Under the pieces are notes generated by a model. That model did not search any database, was not told the origin of the DNA, and saw nothing but the letters and a program-made list of their open reading frames with translations. A stretch of 64,000 nt of DNA. It comes from Tetraselmis striata. Its lineage: Eukaryota > Chlorophyta > Chlorodendrophyceae > Chlorodendrales > Chlorodendraceae. A program made the position numbers and the translations under genes. The DNA lies in contig VCJN01000950.1 in the NCBI GenBank assembly GCA_006384855.1, positions 1 through 64,000 of the forward strand, written 5' to 3'. Below are positions 45,578 through 59,000 of this stretch, in pieces (position 1 is the first letter of the stretch; each line of letters starts with the position of its first letter).

Positions 45578-48500
45578 ATGGCGCCCACGAGCAGCCGCGC
45601 GGTCGGGGTGACCACATTCGTGCTGCTGGGCCTCGCTGCATGCGCGATCGCGGAGCCCTGGAACTTGCCAACGTACCGAATGTGTCGCCAGGTCCGCCTC
45701 AGCGGCGTGACACACGAAGTGAGCGGAACCACCTACAATGCAGTCACCAACAGCTTGTGGGTCGTCACCCGGCGGCCGCGGGTGATAGCCGAGTACACCA
45801 TGACCGGGCGCAAGCTCCGCACCGTCGGCCATAACGGGCTGGTGGACCCTGAGGGTGCGGCGCCGCCACAGCCTGCACCGTCCAGCTTCGTGCCTGTTTC
45901 CGTTTCACTAGACACATTGTAGGGTCTCGGTCTTTACCTTCCTTACAGCATGGTATGGTTAAGATCAATATCACATCGTAGGCACATGATGCCATATCGA
46001 CACAGGTGCGCGACCACCTCCGACGGCGCGTCGCCGTTGCGACCGGGCTATATCCCTGTCCAGAAACAAAACCTCGCGGTCGCGCCGCTTGGAATGCCGT
46101 CGGCTGTGAACGCTGTCTATCGCGCAACCCCACCCCTTCTCGCGCGGTCCGCGCCAGAGACGCTTGCCTGTCCGAATCCTACACGATGTTGCTCGACAGG
46201 CATCGCCTGGATGTGGGACTACACGTTTGGAGTCGCCGAGGAGGGTCGGGGCCGCGGGTACGCTATCACGATCATGAGCGCCGAGCCCTGGCGGCGCGAC
46301 GTCCGCGTCGAGAAAAAGATCGACCTCAGCCGGTTGCCAGACCAACACTCCGGCTCCGGCCTGGAGGCGCTTACCTTTGATCCCGTGGCGCGCGTGTTCT
46401 ACGCCGCACAAGAACAGAATCCAATTCGTCTATATCGAGTGGAGCTGGACGGGCGCACACGCCAAATGTTCTCGCAAAAACCCCGCGGCGAGTTTTACGG
46501 CCGCGACTTCGCCGGTCTTCACTTTCGGCCGGGCCACGACGCGGTGTACGTCCTGTCAGAGGCAGGCGAGACCGTGAGCAAGATCAGCCTCGACGGCAGG
46601 ACAATAGGGGCGCCTCTGCGAGGAATCCGTGGCCGTATGCCAGAGGGCCTCACCTTCACGCCCGACGGTGCGCTGATGATAATCGCTGGCGAGCCGGATG
46701 AGATGTTCTTCTACACCTCCGTGGGCACCTGCGATTGGACTCCTGGCGCGCCTCTTCCCGATTACTATGACCCGCCTGCGCAGAGCGCCGAGTCCCCGAG
46801 CGCCGCTTCATGGCTGGACAAGCCCATAGGTAACGGCGCGATGCACACCTGGTGATTGCATGCTCCAACATAAATGTGGTTCTTGAACCCCCTCCTGTCC
46901 ATTGGCTATGCTCGCGTGACTGATGTGTAGTGTGCATGTGTCCGGAAATATTCATAGACGACAACACTATAGTTGTGCGCCTCAAGCTGGAAGGCATCAC
47001 GCCGGAGCAGTTCAGCCCTCTTGCCCAGATCTACTACAAAGCGGTGAGTCTGATACTCTGCTCGCCGTGAATAGCCACACTGGTCCGAATTTTGCAGAAA
47101 TTGACAACAGCAGGACTAACCCCCCTCCCCCTCTCCCTTCTCTCTCCCCCTCCTCCCTGGGCCCTCCTCGTGCAGGCAGTGGCCATAACTGCCTATGGTG
47201 GCAGCCTCGACGTGCTCCCGCTGGTAACCATGCCCCGCGTCACAAGCACCGACGGCGCCATGTTCACCGAGGTGCACATCAAGCTGCGCCAGGGCGAGGA
47301 CGCCGAGGCGCTGCGAACCACTGTGGAGCACGCCATCGAGACCGGTGCCTTCTACACCACACTGGCCTCCCTCAGCTTCCCGCACTCGGACATCACAGTG
47401 ACAATTGTGGAGACGGATGAGGGCGACGTGGAACACGTGGATGGCCCTGATGGCGCCCCTTACGCCTCGGGCTATGAGGGCTACATCACCCTGCGCATCA
47501 GCGACCTCCCCCCCATCCAATTCACGCCGCTGTTCCAACTGTACCTGCGCTCGGTGGGGCCCCCCTTTACTCCGATGAACCCCTTCACCATGGATCCACT
47601 GCACCCCAGCAGCTCCCTGATTTCACCGCTGATTCTGCCGGTGGCTGTGCACGCAGGCTGTGTCCTCCGCTGCTTATGGCAGCAGACAAGCCTTATCGCT
47701 GGTGGAGGTAACCGAGTCTGAGCCCATGCCGGTAAGCTGGGGCCCATCTGCTCTATTGCCTTTACATGCCGCGCCACGCACTGGCTTCCATCTGAGTCAT
47801 TTCTTCTTTTTGGGCCACCACTGGACGCTGACTCTGTCTCTGTTGCTCTCCACCTCAGTCGCAAGTGGGGATGGTCGCCACACTGCGCATCCTGGCTCTG
47901 ACCCTGGAACATGCCCAGACGCTTCTGAGCAACGTCTCCGAGGCGGCCACCAACGGCACATTAGCTCAGAAGATTACCGAGCTTGGGAGCGAGATCTCGG
48001 TGACTTTTGCTGTTGGCCCCATTACCTTCCGCGAGTCGGAAGTACCCCCGGAGGACTTCCCAGTGCAGGAGCTGGAGCAGCTCAACACTGCCAGCGTGCC
48101 TGGGGATGCGGACTATGAAACCACCATGGCGTTCCTGGAGGACGACGAGGGCGCAATCGGTCTGACCGGCAGCAACCTCTTCATCCTGGTTGGCTGCTCC
48201 GCTGTCGGCGGGGCGCTGGCGGCCGTCATTGCTGTTGTGGCCTACAGGAAGATTTCTAGCAAGAAGACGCGCCTCACTGACAAGCCGGAGGGTGAGGACA
48301 CTGTGGAAGCCTGAGTTTTAATCATTCATGCCGTGTACCAATGCTCGGTAGCACCATGAAGGGGGAGGGACGAGTGTCGATTGTTTCTTGGCAAGCATGA
48401 ATGGATGCTGAGCTTGTGGCACTTGTGTGTGTCTCCAGCAGGGGTGGAGCTCGAGGAGTCGCAGCCGCACCAGCAGCCAGGTGCATTCCATTCTCCGGTG

Positions 48501-48812
48501 GCTTCTCCAGCCCGCCTCAGATCCCCCTTCAGCTCTCCTCCGCTCCTTGGTTCCAAGATCAAGTCGCCGTCACGATTTCCGCGCTCCCCGGAGGAGCGCA
48601 GCCTCCTGGAGGCCGCCGAAGCGGGCAGCGGCAGCGGCAACGAGGGCAGCGCGGACGACAGCCATGGCGCGACCTCCGTCGTTCTGAGTCAGGAGACCTT
48701 CATGAACAGGCTGCATGCGGGCTCCACCACTGGAAGTCCGCTGGAGGAGGAGGAGCCGGTGGGCAGCTACGGCATTGACATCCAGGCTGACCACTCCGAC
48801 CACGACGAATAA
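45578..48812 (+). CDS. Receptor-like type I membrane protein with SdiA-regulated (YjiK-like) ectodomain, paralogue 2 (749 aa)
   Basis: Seven exons join in frame: 45578-45854, 46200-46829, 46958-47043, 47176-47553, 47657-47731, 47859-48291 and 48442-48812. The signal peptide is TFVLLGLAACAIAEP. The propeller (about 27-275) has TYRMCRQVRLSG, VSGTTYNAVTNSLWVVTRRP, GLVDPEGIAWMWDYTFGVAE and MPEGLTFTPDGALMIIAGEP, in step with paralogue 1; the first intron sits at the same codon and phase (after DPEG). The cysteine modules of paralogue 1 are absent. Instead the juxtamembrane domain is doubled: VRLKLEGITPEQFSPLAQIY with KAAVAITAYGG, and ITLRISDLPPIQFTPLFQLY with SAVSSAAYGS. The membrane helix is 587-611 (LFILVGCSAVGGALAAVIAV), followed by YRKISSKK and a 135-residue Ser/Pro/Glu-rich tail. 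The function is unknown; a surface sensing or adhesion role is inferred from topology. Confidence 0.82.
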
Positions 48813-49962
48813 ACAGCACATCATGCTGTACCTTTATTATGCCCACAGCGATGCCGCGCAGGCCCCAGTACGAGCTCGTGTAGCCCAGCCTGGTGCCTGC
48901 CTGGGCCATGCGTGGCGATTGTCAGAGGCGCCACTTTATTTCAAAACGCTCCTAGACAACTAGGACATTGCCGCGTGCTGCTCGCCAGCCTTCTGTCTTG
49001 ATTCCTCAAAGTTTCACATCCGGCGCCCATCGATTTTCCTTATCTACATCTGCATCGTGTAATGCTATGAACGCTACCAGCACACCGGCTGCTTCATGCC
49101 CGCTTCCTCAGTTCGGCGATGGGTAATGCTGCTGCAATGTGAAGCGGCTGCGCCTCCCACAGATCAGACTGTGAGTGCCGCAAATTAGTCGGCGGAAGTG
49201 GGACCGTGGCGCTTCCTGCTGAAAGTGCTTCTGGGAGAGTTTAGGCGTTAGCATGCACCGGGGTAATGCAACCCATGCGGACTCTGGCAGCACCTGGTAT
49301 ACTTGTGCAGATATCATTATAATTGGGTGAGCTTCCCTCCACCGCCATGTTCAGCACGCGCCGCGACGCACCTCCACAGATGTCAGTGTGACTCCATGTG
49401 TAGGATGAAAAGCCTCTAACTTCGTACCGGCGTGGCTGTAGCACAACATACGGGTACATTGTGGGCTTCAACAGGGGGGTTGGGGGGGGGGGGGGGGGGG
49501 GGGGTGAGTAAAGACTGATGTCAGGTAATCATCTCCCGAAGCGGACACTATCGGACATTGTATCGGACGCAGCGGTGAAAATGGCCAGAAATGTCACCGC
49601 TGGCATGTAGCTCAGTACCGGCCAATAAAGCGGAGTGTACTTCGGTGAGCGCTACTGGCCGCGGAGTTTTCATCGTAAAAATAGGGTAAGGGACATGGGA
49701 ACTCTGGGTCACCCACTGGCCGCATTCGCTTGAGCTATGCTGCGTGACGGTGTCTGCACAATGGCGGTCCACTTGCCGCCTTGTTGCGGCCGTTCCAGGG
49801 CGTGTACATGACACAGGGCTACGCTCATCAAGAAAACATGCTTGGTCTAGCTGAGGACACCCAGAAACCAGGGCGGGGTTGAATTGTCATTGATGTTGTA
49901 GGCCGGGGCTTGGCGGTCCGCATGGATATGCGGAAGTTGCTATAAATCCAGGTCGGTCGGCA
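48813..49962. other. No recognised gene
   Basis: This is the 3' flank of receptor gene 2. A G run lies at 49478-49504. Short frames only. Confidence 0.4.
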
Positions 49963-50012
49963 TTTTAGGGTCTTTAGGGTTTACCAGGAGTAAAACCCTA
50001 AAGACCCTAAAA
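49963..50012. repeat. Hairpin built of CCCTAAA words
   Basis: TTTTAGGGTCTTTAGGGTTTA is followed, after a short CCAGGAG loop, by its near-perfect complement TAAAACCCTAAAGACCCTAA. It forms a stem of about 21 bp and resembles telomere-like words placed head to head. Confidence 0.85.
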
Positions 50013-50207
50013 ACACCAGGCCGCCGATTGACCGGCTAGCGTTGCCGTGCAAATCAATGGACATGAGCCCTGGAGACCTACACTTCACATGTGAGAGAGC
50101 CGTCGAAACACAATTGCCGTCGGATTATCATCGTTCATGAGCCGGCTAGTGCTGCTCGTTAATCCCTTCACGAAGCACTGGTGTAGACCTAGGCGTTGAA
50201 GCCTCAC

Positions 50208-50244
<37 letters not shown>

Positions 50245-51011
50245 AAGAAGCTGAATTCCGGTTTATTCCAATAATCCATGTAGGCACCCAGCTCCATTCC
50301 ATGCGGAAAGCGGGCTGCTTGAGAGCGTTGATTCCGACGCGGCAAGGCTGGCGCTGGAAAGTGATAGCAGTAGTCATCCTCGTGGGCATTGAAGAAGCGG
50401 AGCAGGGTAAAGGCACATTACCCTGTCAGCAAGGCAAGTTGCTGCATTTAAAATGGCGGATAGTTGTAGTGGTGCATCATAAAATATGATAACAACCGGA
50501 AATTTATGACTAATTTGTTTGGATGCTTATCAGCCGGCCAGCACACGGCGGCGACGACGAAGGCGCGCAGCATTATTGTTATTATTGCGGCCAATATATA
50601 CCGGTGGTATGGTATCAGGTCGCTATATTTAGATGTACAAATCATGAAATCATGTCAAAACGACTTTAATGCGAGATTCATTCCGGTGATTATAATCCCC
50701 GCCCGCAAATAAAAATTTAATAGCAGCTCGCCGTCCCGCGCGCAACCATTTCGCGTTCTGCATATCCAATATTCAATTTCTTTTGGGGGCGGTCATCGCG
50801 ACTACGACGCGGTGATGCCTCGGCCTATTTGTCAGCCAGCAGCTGCTCGATGCGCCTTTACCTTACACCACCCTGCAGCAGAAAAACTAGCACAGAACCC
50901 AGGGTTGAAGAAGGCCGCCTTGTCTTAGTTAGCACCAACCATTTTCTCGCTCGACACGCACCCGCCTCGCCAGGTGGTAGTGGTTGGAGCTCGTATACGC
51001 AGCACGGCGCC
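50013..51011. other. Upstream region of the sulfotransferase gene
   Basis: A 32-base G run lies at 50211-50242 and AT-rich sequence at 50460-50720. An in-frame upstream ATG at 50850 could extend the sulfotransferase N-terminus. No other gene is seen. Confidence 0.4.
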
Positions 51012-54000
51012 ATGGCTGCGCCCTCCTGCTCGTACGAGTTCACCTTCAAACACCGGTGGAAGGTCACCAACCACATGCTAAGCGGTGGGCTTCTCCCCCG
51101 AACAGTCCCTCGCTCGTAGATTGTCCGCTTTAAAGGGAGCCTTCCTCGCCATGTAATATTTGCACCAAGTGCTATTGTTGGGTTACATGGCTCGTCGGCG
51201 TGCGAATCGCGGCGGGCATGCCGTGTTGTGCTCATCGCAGCGCCGACAGACTGGCTTACTTTCCGGCTTGTCGCTGCACGGGCTGTGCCAGGTATCACGC
51301 TACCCACCTGGCTACGCATGCTGTGGCGCCACGCCCGCGATGTGGACTGGTGGCTCTACTGGCACCGTGTACGTATGGGGAATCGGCTTGCATACTGCCC
51401 GCCGCCCCCCTCACCAACCACCCTGATCGCTGCGGATGACATGCATATGCCATCATGCAGCATCCCGGGTGATGGGCTCCATGCCATCAACACAGCGAGG
51501 ACTCATAGGCTGTCGCTTATCCTCACCACCTGATACCGCTGCGGCAGGTCCTCTTCCTCACCACCCTTTCAGTGTTCAACTCGTGTGGGGCTGCCTTGGA
51601 CTGGTACGCTGCCTCGCATGGACCCCCCCCCTCCCTTCCCTTCCCGCCTCCGCCCCTTCGACATCACGTCATCGCAATAGCTTGGAGCCGCAGGTACACC
51701 TAGTTGAGACTGCCCACTGTGTGCTCCCGCAGGATACTGTACTCCCGGCGAGTGGAGCAGCAGCAGCTGCACCCCGAGCCCGTGTTCATCCTGGGCCACC
51801 CGCGCACGGGCACCACGCACCTGCACAACCTCATGTCGCGCGACCCCACCTTTGCCTACGCAAACACGTACCAGTGCGGTAACACCCCCCCCCCCCCTTC
51901 GTTAGCACTGCCACCGCCCCATGCCCCCATGCGCGCCTTCCCAACACGATCCCCCCAGCCGGCCCTCTCACTCACATGCCAGCGCCGCTTCTCATCGCCG
52001 CATACACCCACCCACTCGCAGGCTACCCCGCCTCCTTCCTATCCACAGAGCGCTTCAACTGGCTGCTGGCGCCCATGCTGGACACGACGCGCCCCATGGA
52101 CAACATGGCCCTCTCCTTCAGCTTGCCGCAGGTGGCACCCCACCAGAGACTGCCACGATGACGGCCGATGCCCCGGCACCGCCGGCCACGTGCTGAGCGC
52201 CCACTACTCCCACCCGGCAGGAGGACGAGGTGGGCACCAACGTGCTCAGCGGCGGGCGGTCGCCCTACATGCCCATCATTTTCATGCGGCGCCACCGCGA
52301 CTTCCAGCCAATGTATGAGTGGGGAGAAGACGCCGCGCCGGAGGACGCCGCAGCGTGGGAGGAGGCGTTTCTACACTTCATGCGCAAGGCGGGGGTGGCA
52401 AGCCGCCCCATACGGGGCCGGGAGCCCGATCAGACGACCTGAGGGTTTCAGCCGATAGCTCAACTGTTTCGTATATACGTTCTGGGTGATTGTGGGCGCT
52501 GTGGGACAGATTGAAGTGCTCCGTTAGGCCATAACAAGCAACAGAATCGGCCGTTTAAGGAATGAGGGGTTATGTGCGTGTGTATGACCGAACGTTCTAC
52601 GCAGAAAATAACGGAATGTCACAAAGGTGTGATATCACGGCTTTAGTATCAATGATACTCGCACTGGAGGGCTGTCAGTGCATACAAGCAGTTTGTAGCG
52701 ACATCGGCGGTGCTGAGTGAACTCCGCACCTTCTTCCCGTGTCGATGTGGGGGCTGCGGCTGAGGGCGGTGGCCATCCGGTGGCAGCAATGGGTTGTCCT
52801 GGCAGCCTGGGGTGGCAGTCCGGGAAGGGGCATTCCCGTGGGCCTCAGGTTCCGCCCCGGGCGAGCGCAGTCAGCCGTGCTGAGTGTTTGCCGGGGCGCG
52901 CGCAGGTGACGCTGCGACACGGCGGCCACAAGCCGCTGCTGGTCAAGTCGCCGGTGCACATGGCGCGCGTGAGGCTGATTCTGCGCCTCTTCCCGCGGGC
53001 CAAGTTTGTGTTCATCCACCGCCACCCGCTGGAGGTACGCGAGCTGCTGCTGTCTCCCGTCCAAAACTGAAGCCCAACATGCATCGGATGAGTCCAGGCG
53101 CTTCACTGGACTTGATCCCCTCCATCACCCGCCGGGCTGCTGATGCGACAGCGGGAATTGCCGCGACCCGGCGGATGCGTTGACGATGTGCCCTTCTTCG
53201 CTGGCGCTCTCCGCCGCTGCAGGTGTTCCAGTCCGCAGCCCACATGGCGGACACGTACTACTGGTACGCCTACCTCCAGCGGCCGACAAGCCAGGAGGTG
53301 AGACGGCGCTTCCCACGCCGCGCATTGCAGTGGTCCATGCGCTGGCAGCGCAGCGGACGCAAACAGACGAAGCGCGTGGTAAGCTCTGCTCCGCACCGCC
53401 CGCCCACAGGTCACCGACTTCATCCTCGAGCAGGGCGAACTGCTGCACCGCACGTGAGCCCCCCCTCTCCCCCCCCCCTCCCCTCTCTCCCTTCCCAGCG
53501 CCTTCGCGCCTTCCGTCCTTCACCCCCTCGATCCCCCTAGCTGCATGTGTCATGTTACCGCAATTTGACAGTCGTTATAACTGAATCCAGCTCTCCTGTC
53601 TCGAAAAGCTGTCTTTCCCCAGCATCAGGGAAGGGCCGGCCCCCCGGTCAACCCGCATAGGGTCCGGTGATTAAAGCGCGCATGGCGGAGCCTCTGTAGG
53701 CCAGCTGGGCCATGCTGCAGTACATGTGCCACTTCCGCATCACCGGTGTCGGTACGCGGCACGTGAGCCGTACGGGGGATTACGCGGCTGACAGAGTGCG
53801 CCCTGGGGATGTTTACATGCGGCAACGGCAGGTACCTGAGGGACCGGGAGCTCATCCCTCCGGGTAACCTGCATGAGCTGTCGTTTGGCAGCCTGGAGGC
53901 GGACCCAAAGGCGGCGCTCCGGAAGATCTACGGCGCATTTGGGTGAACCCTCCCCTCCTTCCAATCCCTTTCCAGCATGGGCTGCAAGGGAATGGATCCG

Positions 54001-54461
54001 CCTCGCAGGCAGTGTATGAGTGTATGCTTGCGTGTATGCTGCTTGCTTGCTTCGTGCTCTCTCATTGAAATTTAAGAGTTGTTGCAACTTTATTCCCGGG
54101 CGAGCCAGCCCCGGCTGCATAAATCCGCCTAGGGTCGGCCGTAGCCGGTAGCTTGCAGCCCTCTGAAGGGCATGATGCCTCCTCACTTGAGAGCACATGT
54201 GGCGCGGCCTCGTGGATCCCCACGCCCAGTGACCGCCATGCCATACTATGTGTGATACTCGCGCCTGATGCTGGCGTTTGGATGCATGATTGCCACGTGT
54301 GCAGGTGGGACTCCTTTGACAGCCTCCAGCCTGCGCTGGAGAGGTACTGCCAGTCCCTTGCCGACTTCAAGAAGAACAACCACCGTCAGCTGAAGCCAGG
54401 CATGGAAGCAGTCGTCCGGGAGCGTTGGCGCGTTATTTTCTCTGCGTTTGGTTACCAATGA
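51012..54461 (+). CDS. PAPS-dependent sulfotransferase family protein (383 aa)
   Basis: Eleven exons join in frame: 51012-51084, 51292-51368, 51548-51603, 51733-51878, 52022-52131, 52221-52394, 52906-53034, 53223-53297, 53410-53453, 53832-53942 and 54305-54461. The enzyme should transfer sulfate from PAPS to an acceptor I cannot predict. The 5'-phosphosulfate loop is FILGHPRTGTTHLHNLMSRD (residues 88-107); the 3'-phosphate-binding region is RLFPRAKFVFIHRHP (239-253), with KPLLVKSPVHMARV before it. SPYMPIIFMRRHRDFQPMY and LHELSFGSLEADPKAALRKI are also typical of the Sulfotransfer_3 group. Residues 48-70 (HRVLFLTTLSVFNSCGAALD) are hydrophobic and could be a membrane anchor or buried helix. The exon ending 52394 could instead end at 52388 with a GC donor; both keep the frame. 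ATG 51012 was chosen because conserved-looking sequence starts there; ATG 50850 is the alternative. Confidence 0.82.
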
Positions 54462-56021
54462 AACCCGCGTGGGCGACATGCCGCTTGCGTCCCAAGGTTC
54501 ACGCGCCCTCTGCAAAGATGAAGTATACTCACAATCAGCGCTCAGAGGGATGCACTTCACCAATGAGGCATTCACCCCGCCGGAAACTTTAGCAAGGGCT
54601 TGGCCGTAGGTCTCCTTGTGCGCTGCCTAGGGATGCGGCTAGGGTCTGAAACCCTAGCCAATCAGTTGCCCTATCTATGGTGAAAACCAGGGCATAAAAC
54701 CCTAGATGAAACCCTAGCTTACCAGACAGGTCTTGGGTTGTCTCGGCCGCCGTGCGCCGGCGGATATGTATGGCAGACGCTACGGCAACATTAACATGGC
54801 GGACACCAGCACGGACGAACCCTCAACCCGACGTCAGCTGCAGACAATGACTTAGCATATGCCACGGAGGATGAGTAGTGCATATCAGGCACCGAGATGG
54901 CGCGGGGAAAACATCACATGCATGACTGCACCGCGGGAAGTGCAGATGGTGCATGGTCTAACTACAAGCCTGTGTCAGTGCTAGCCCAGACAGGTCTACA
55001 CACGCAGTGACGCGTGTCCGGTGTCGCATGTGCCGCTGCCGGCCTTTTGATGTGTAGAACGATAACATCATAACAATCTACCCACATGCACAGTGTAGGT
55101 GGTCGGCATGCTCTAATATACTTGATGGGAAACAACATGCAGCACTTCTCACATCCATCATATTCACACTGATGATTAACTCTTAGTAAAAGTTGCGACC
55201 AAATCAACGGTTGTTGCGTGTCTTGAGTGCCATTAATTGTTGAGTGTCTTGAGCGGTAGTAAGTGGGCGATGGTTTTGTGGGCTGGGATATACGTGTTGC
55301 GCTGACAGGGACCCAGGCTACTGCCTAGTAGTGGCATCAACTGCCAACGCGTCAACATGCTCACGATCCGGCGCCCGCACGACGTGTGGCGCCATCGGAG
55401 TTGGTGGTAACAAAGTTGACCGGGAGGCACTTGATGCGGAGGAGTAATAACAAAATGGGGGCACAATCAGAATGTTAGAGGTAAATGTAAGAAGCCTATA
55501 TAATGTTTGTATAAAGTCTACACTATGGCAGCGAGCAGAACAGGGCATGCAGCATGGCACTACGAGCACTGCTTGCGAGAAAGGCCAAAACGATAGCATA
55601 TATGTACTGCAGTACTACACCAAGTAGAGCTAGGAGTAGGTGGTGGGTCGAAGGGCGCGCCCGCCGCTAGTGTTAACATACAGTGCATCATATGTTACTC
55701 CACCTACAGGAAAATAGTGGTAAGAAGTTCAAACATCTGGCGAGTCGTCATCTAATAATAATGAGTGGCATAGGCGGGAGGTGAGGAACTATTCGTACAG
55801 CGACAGGAACATCACCGGCGGGCGACAAGGCGTAGCGACGTGACAAGTAATCAGGGTGGGCTACTGCTCTGTTACAATGTGCAACTACCAAACGCACCAG
55901 CAGGCCACGATTCTACATATTCTGAAAAGACATTACGCACTGCGATTCTGGCTTGTGTGTTTTGTGCCCTGCTGTGTAATTATTCCACTTGCCTCGACTC
56001 GCCCACCGGAGCGAGCCAGGC
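54462..56021. other. No recognised gene; CCCTAG-word cluster
   Basis: Several AAACCCTAG words in both orientations lie at 54635-54720. The rest is mixed sequence without a supported frame, up to the stop of the minus-strand gene at 56022. Confidence 0.45.
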
Positions 56022-59000
56022 TCAATGTCCGATTTCTATGCCGCCGCTCATGAAGGTGGCCATGGAGTCGAGCTTTTCCGTGAGCTTCTTCTCGTCCAGC
56101 TTGGGGATGTTCCACGCCTCACAGAGGCCCGCCACCAACAGGTGGATCAGCGCGTCCATCTTTTCTGCGAGCGGCCGCGTCGGCGAGTTGGCTGAGCCCC
56201 TGATGACACCCGCAGATGGCCGCCGCTGCGAGCTGTGCGCCCGCAGCTTGTAGAATTCCCAATACGCAAACTTCCCCTCGTGCTCGAAGCGGGACCCTGC
56301 CTGGCTGTTGGCGTCCGACGCGCGCAGTGCCTCGAGCTGCGCCTCTGGCGGCAGGGACAACGCCTCCGCCAGCCTCCCCAGCCCTTCCAGAAAGTCGATG
56401 AAGGTCCAGCTGACGACGCGCTGCCGGCGGCGCAGCTCGTCCACGTTGCCAGTCTGCCACCAGCGACATGCGGAAACAACGGTGAGTGCGCGCCCGTTGT
56501 TTGAGCCCGTTATTTGACATCTCTGCCGGGCTCATGGCACAAAAACACTACAGCACTGGACTATGCTGGACATTATGATTTCGTTATATTGTTATCACAT
56601 AACTTCTATAGCGAAATGTTATACTTTCGTCTGCCATATCGAAATGAACTACCGCCCACGATGTCTCGGACTCTCGGTGCGGCGGCGGTGGAACGTCATA
56701 CGCGAACTAAATCATGGGAACAGTGTACCATAAAAAAAGAGGACACAAAACGACATCATCGAAACCATATTCACGATGCGATTTGAAGATTTGGCCTATC
56801 TCTGTCAGTAAGGCGAAGATCATATCGCTGAACCTACTACTTGTGGTATATTAGTACTCTATCACGACACCCCAAAATACGGGGGGGGGGGGGGGGGGGG
56901 GGGGGGCACCTGGGACCACATGAAGAGCAGCTTGGCCTGCGTGGTGCCAATGCCGCTCCTGGTGCCGACGAGCTGCAGACTGTCCAGGAAGGCCATCCAG
57001 TGCTCCAGCTGGAACCACTTGGCGCTGTCCTTGGCCTTGTACACCTTGTACAGAGCCTTGAGCATCGGATGGTGCGCCTGCAACAACGCCCCGGCCCAGA
57101 GGATTATACAATGGTTTCGGAGCATCGCCCCGCACAGCCGCTTGCTACCTGATCAGGCAGTGGCGCCAGCAGCTGCGACGGAGGTTGTGCCCACGTGGCC
57201 AGTCATGCGAAGGCGGCACATCAGGGGGCAGTTGGGGAAATATCACACGCTGCCACAGCAACCATCGTCCTTCCGCACGCGTATGCCCTCCTCACCCTGA
57301 GGATGACATCCACCGCTTCGTTGTACAGGCGGTCCCGGCGGAACTGGTTGCTGTCCGTGTCGGCCCCGGGCGGCAGCCTCGACATGTGCTCGTCGCACAG
57401 CATGATGACTGCCTCGCTGACGTCCGCGGTCGCACGCTTGCACTTGATGAACTTGGCGATGGCGGCGCGGATGAGGATCTCGATCCACTCGAAGCGCATC
57501 AGCGCGTTGTCGTCGTTTTCGTCCTGCTCCTCCATGGACATCGCCTCCCCCTCCTCAAAGTTCGTGGCGATGAACATCGCATCCAGGGCGCCGTTGCAGC
57601 AGTAGGCAGAGCTCTGGTCAGCTATGCCCACCTGGAATAGGTCGCCAGTAGACACCAACGAAATTAATAAAGACACGGTATTAAGCAGTCGGACAGAGGT
57701 CAGAGAGGTTGCTACGCTGTGCTGCCCCATCAAACACCAAAGGCCATTCGGGAAGCAGATTGATCAACCGAGGCACTATTCGACACGTTGAAGTGGACCA
57801 ATGGGCCGGCGGCGCGCGTCTCGTGGCCGCTGGTCCGTTTTGTGGATACACGCGGGCGCCTTAGTTGACGGACTGCCTCGCACCTCTCTGCAAAAGGTGC
57901 CCCATTGGTTCGCCAGCATGGAGAAGGAGACCTCCCCGATGCCGCTGCCCCGCGCACAGTAGTAGTAAAAGGTGGAACGGATGACGGCGTAACGCCCCAA
58001 CACCGCCTCGTAGATCTGCGGCAACAACAGCTGTCAATGTCACATTGCGCGCCACCTCCCCCCTCCCAGCTTCCCCCTTTTCCGTCCCTCAATCCATCTT
58101 ACTAGCGCGTCGGTGGGAACTAGCTTCAAGCCGCGGGGCCTGGCTATGTTCTACAACCCTTCCAACGTTTGTTTCCTGTTTCTATTCTGTTATTGCTATT
58201 CTGCTCTCTTCTTATTATTGCTGAAGTTCCATCAGAATATACTGTTTAGACGCAATATTAAGGATTACGTACGCGAAAGATTACGTAATCTTCCTGTCTG
58301 CAATTTTGATGCAAGGAATCCTTTATGTCTGCAAAATACCTTTATCAAACGGCATTTGTCCTTACCAGCATACACCTGCGTTAAATACGTATTCAGTTAA
58401 ACCGTATAAGGATTACCTGACGCGTAAAAGTATAACGCGCGTAATCCCGCCAATATGATCCCCGTAATCTTATCGGTGTGCATCGGTCCGTGTTCCTACT
58501 GTATCGCTGTCTCATTTGAAACAATTCGCGTATACCTTTCCTTAATAAATGGGCAATACAAACTCAAACAATGTACTTAGGGCTATCCGAAATCGATTCG
58601 CAACACAACTCGTAGCCTTCTTTCGAACAAATTCAAACTATCATCATATTCTATTCCATTCTATTCTAGCGCTAATTGCCAAACTTCCATCCCACCAACT
58701 GGCTTCCATCCCACCGCTACTAGACTGGTTAGTTCCTTTGTCTAGTAGCTCATGAGCGTGCCAGATACCCCAGGGGCGGTCACCCCCCGCACCTCTGTCA
58801 TCTCGCTCTTGAGGCTCTCGCCCCCGTCTGCCACACCAGCGTCCGCCTTTTTGACCAGCTTTGAGGAAGCGCGTCTTGGCCACCACGCGCGCCCAGTCCA
58901 TGTCGAACTGGAGACATCCGCGGTGGGCACATCAGGCACAGCATGCGTACACTTTGTGAGCAGCCTCCCAGGGCAGGCGGGGCTGGGCAAGGAGACGCTG

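Noticed and set aside
50085-50345. Minus-strand ORF containing AYMDYWNKPEFSFF
   Set aside because: The piece before the C run looks protein-like but no donor or partner exon could be found; too little to call a gene.
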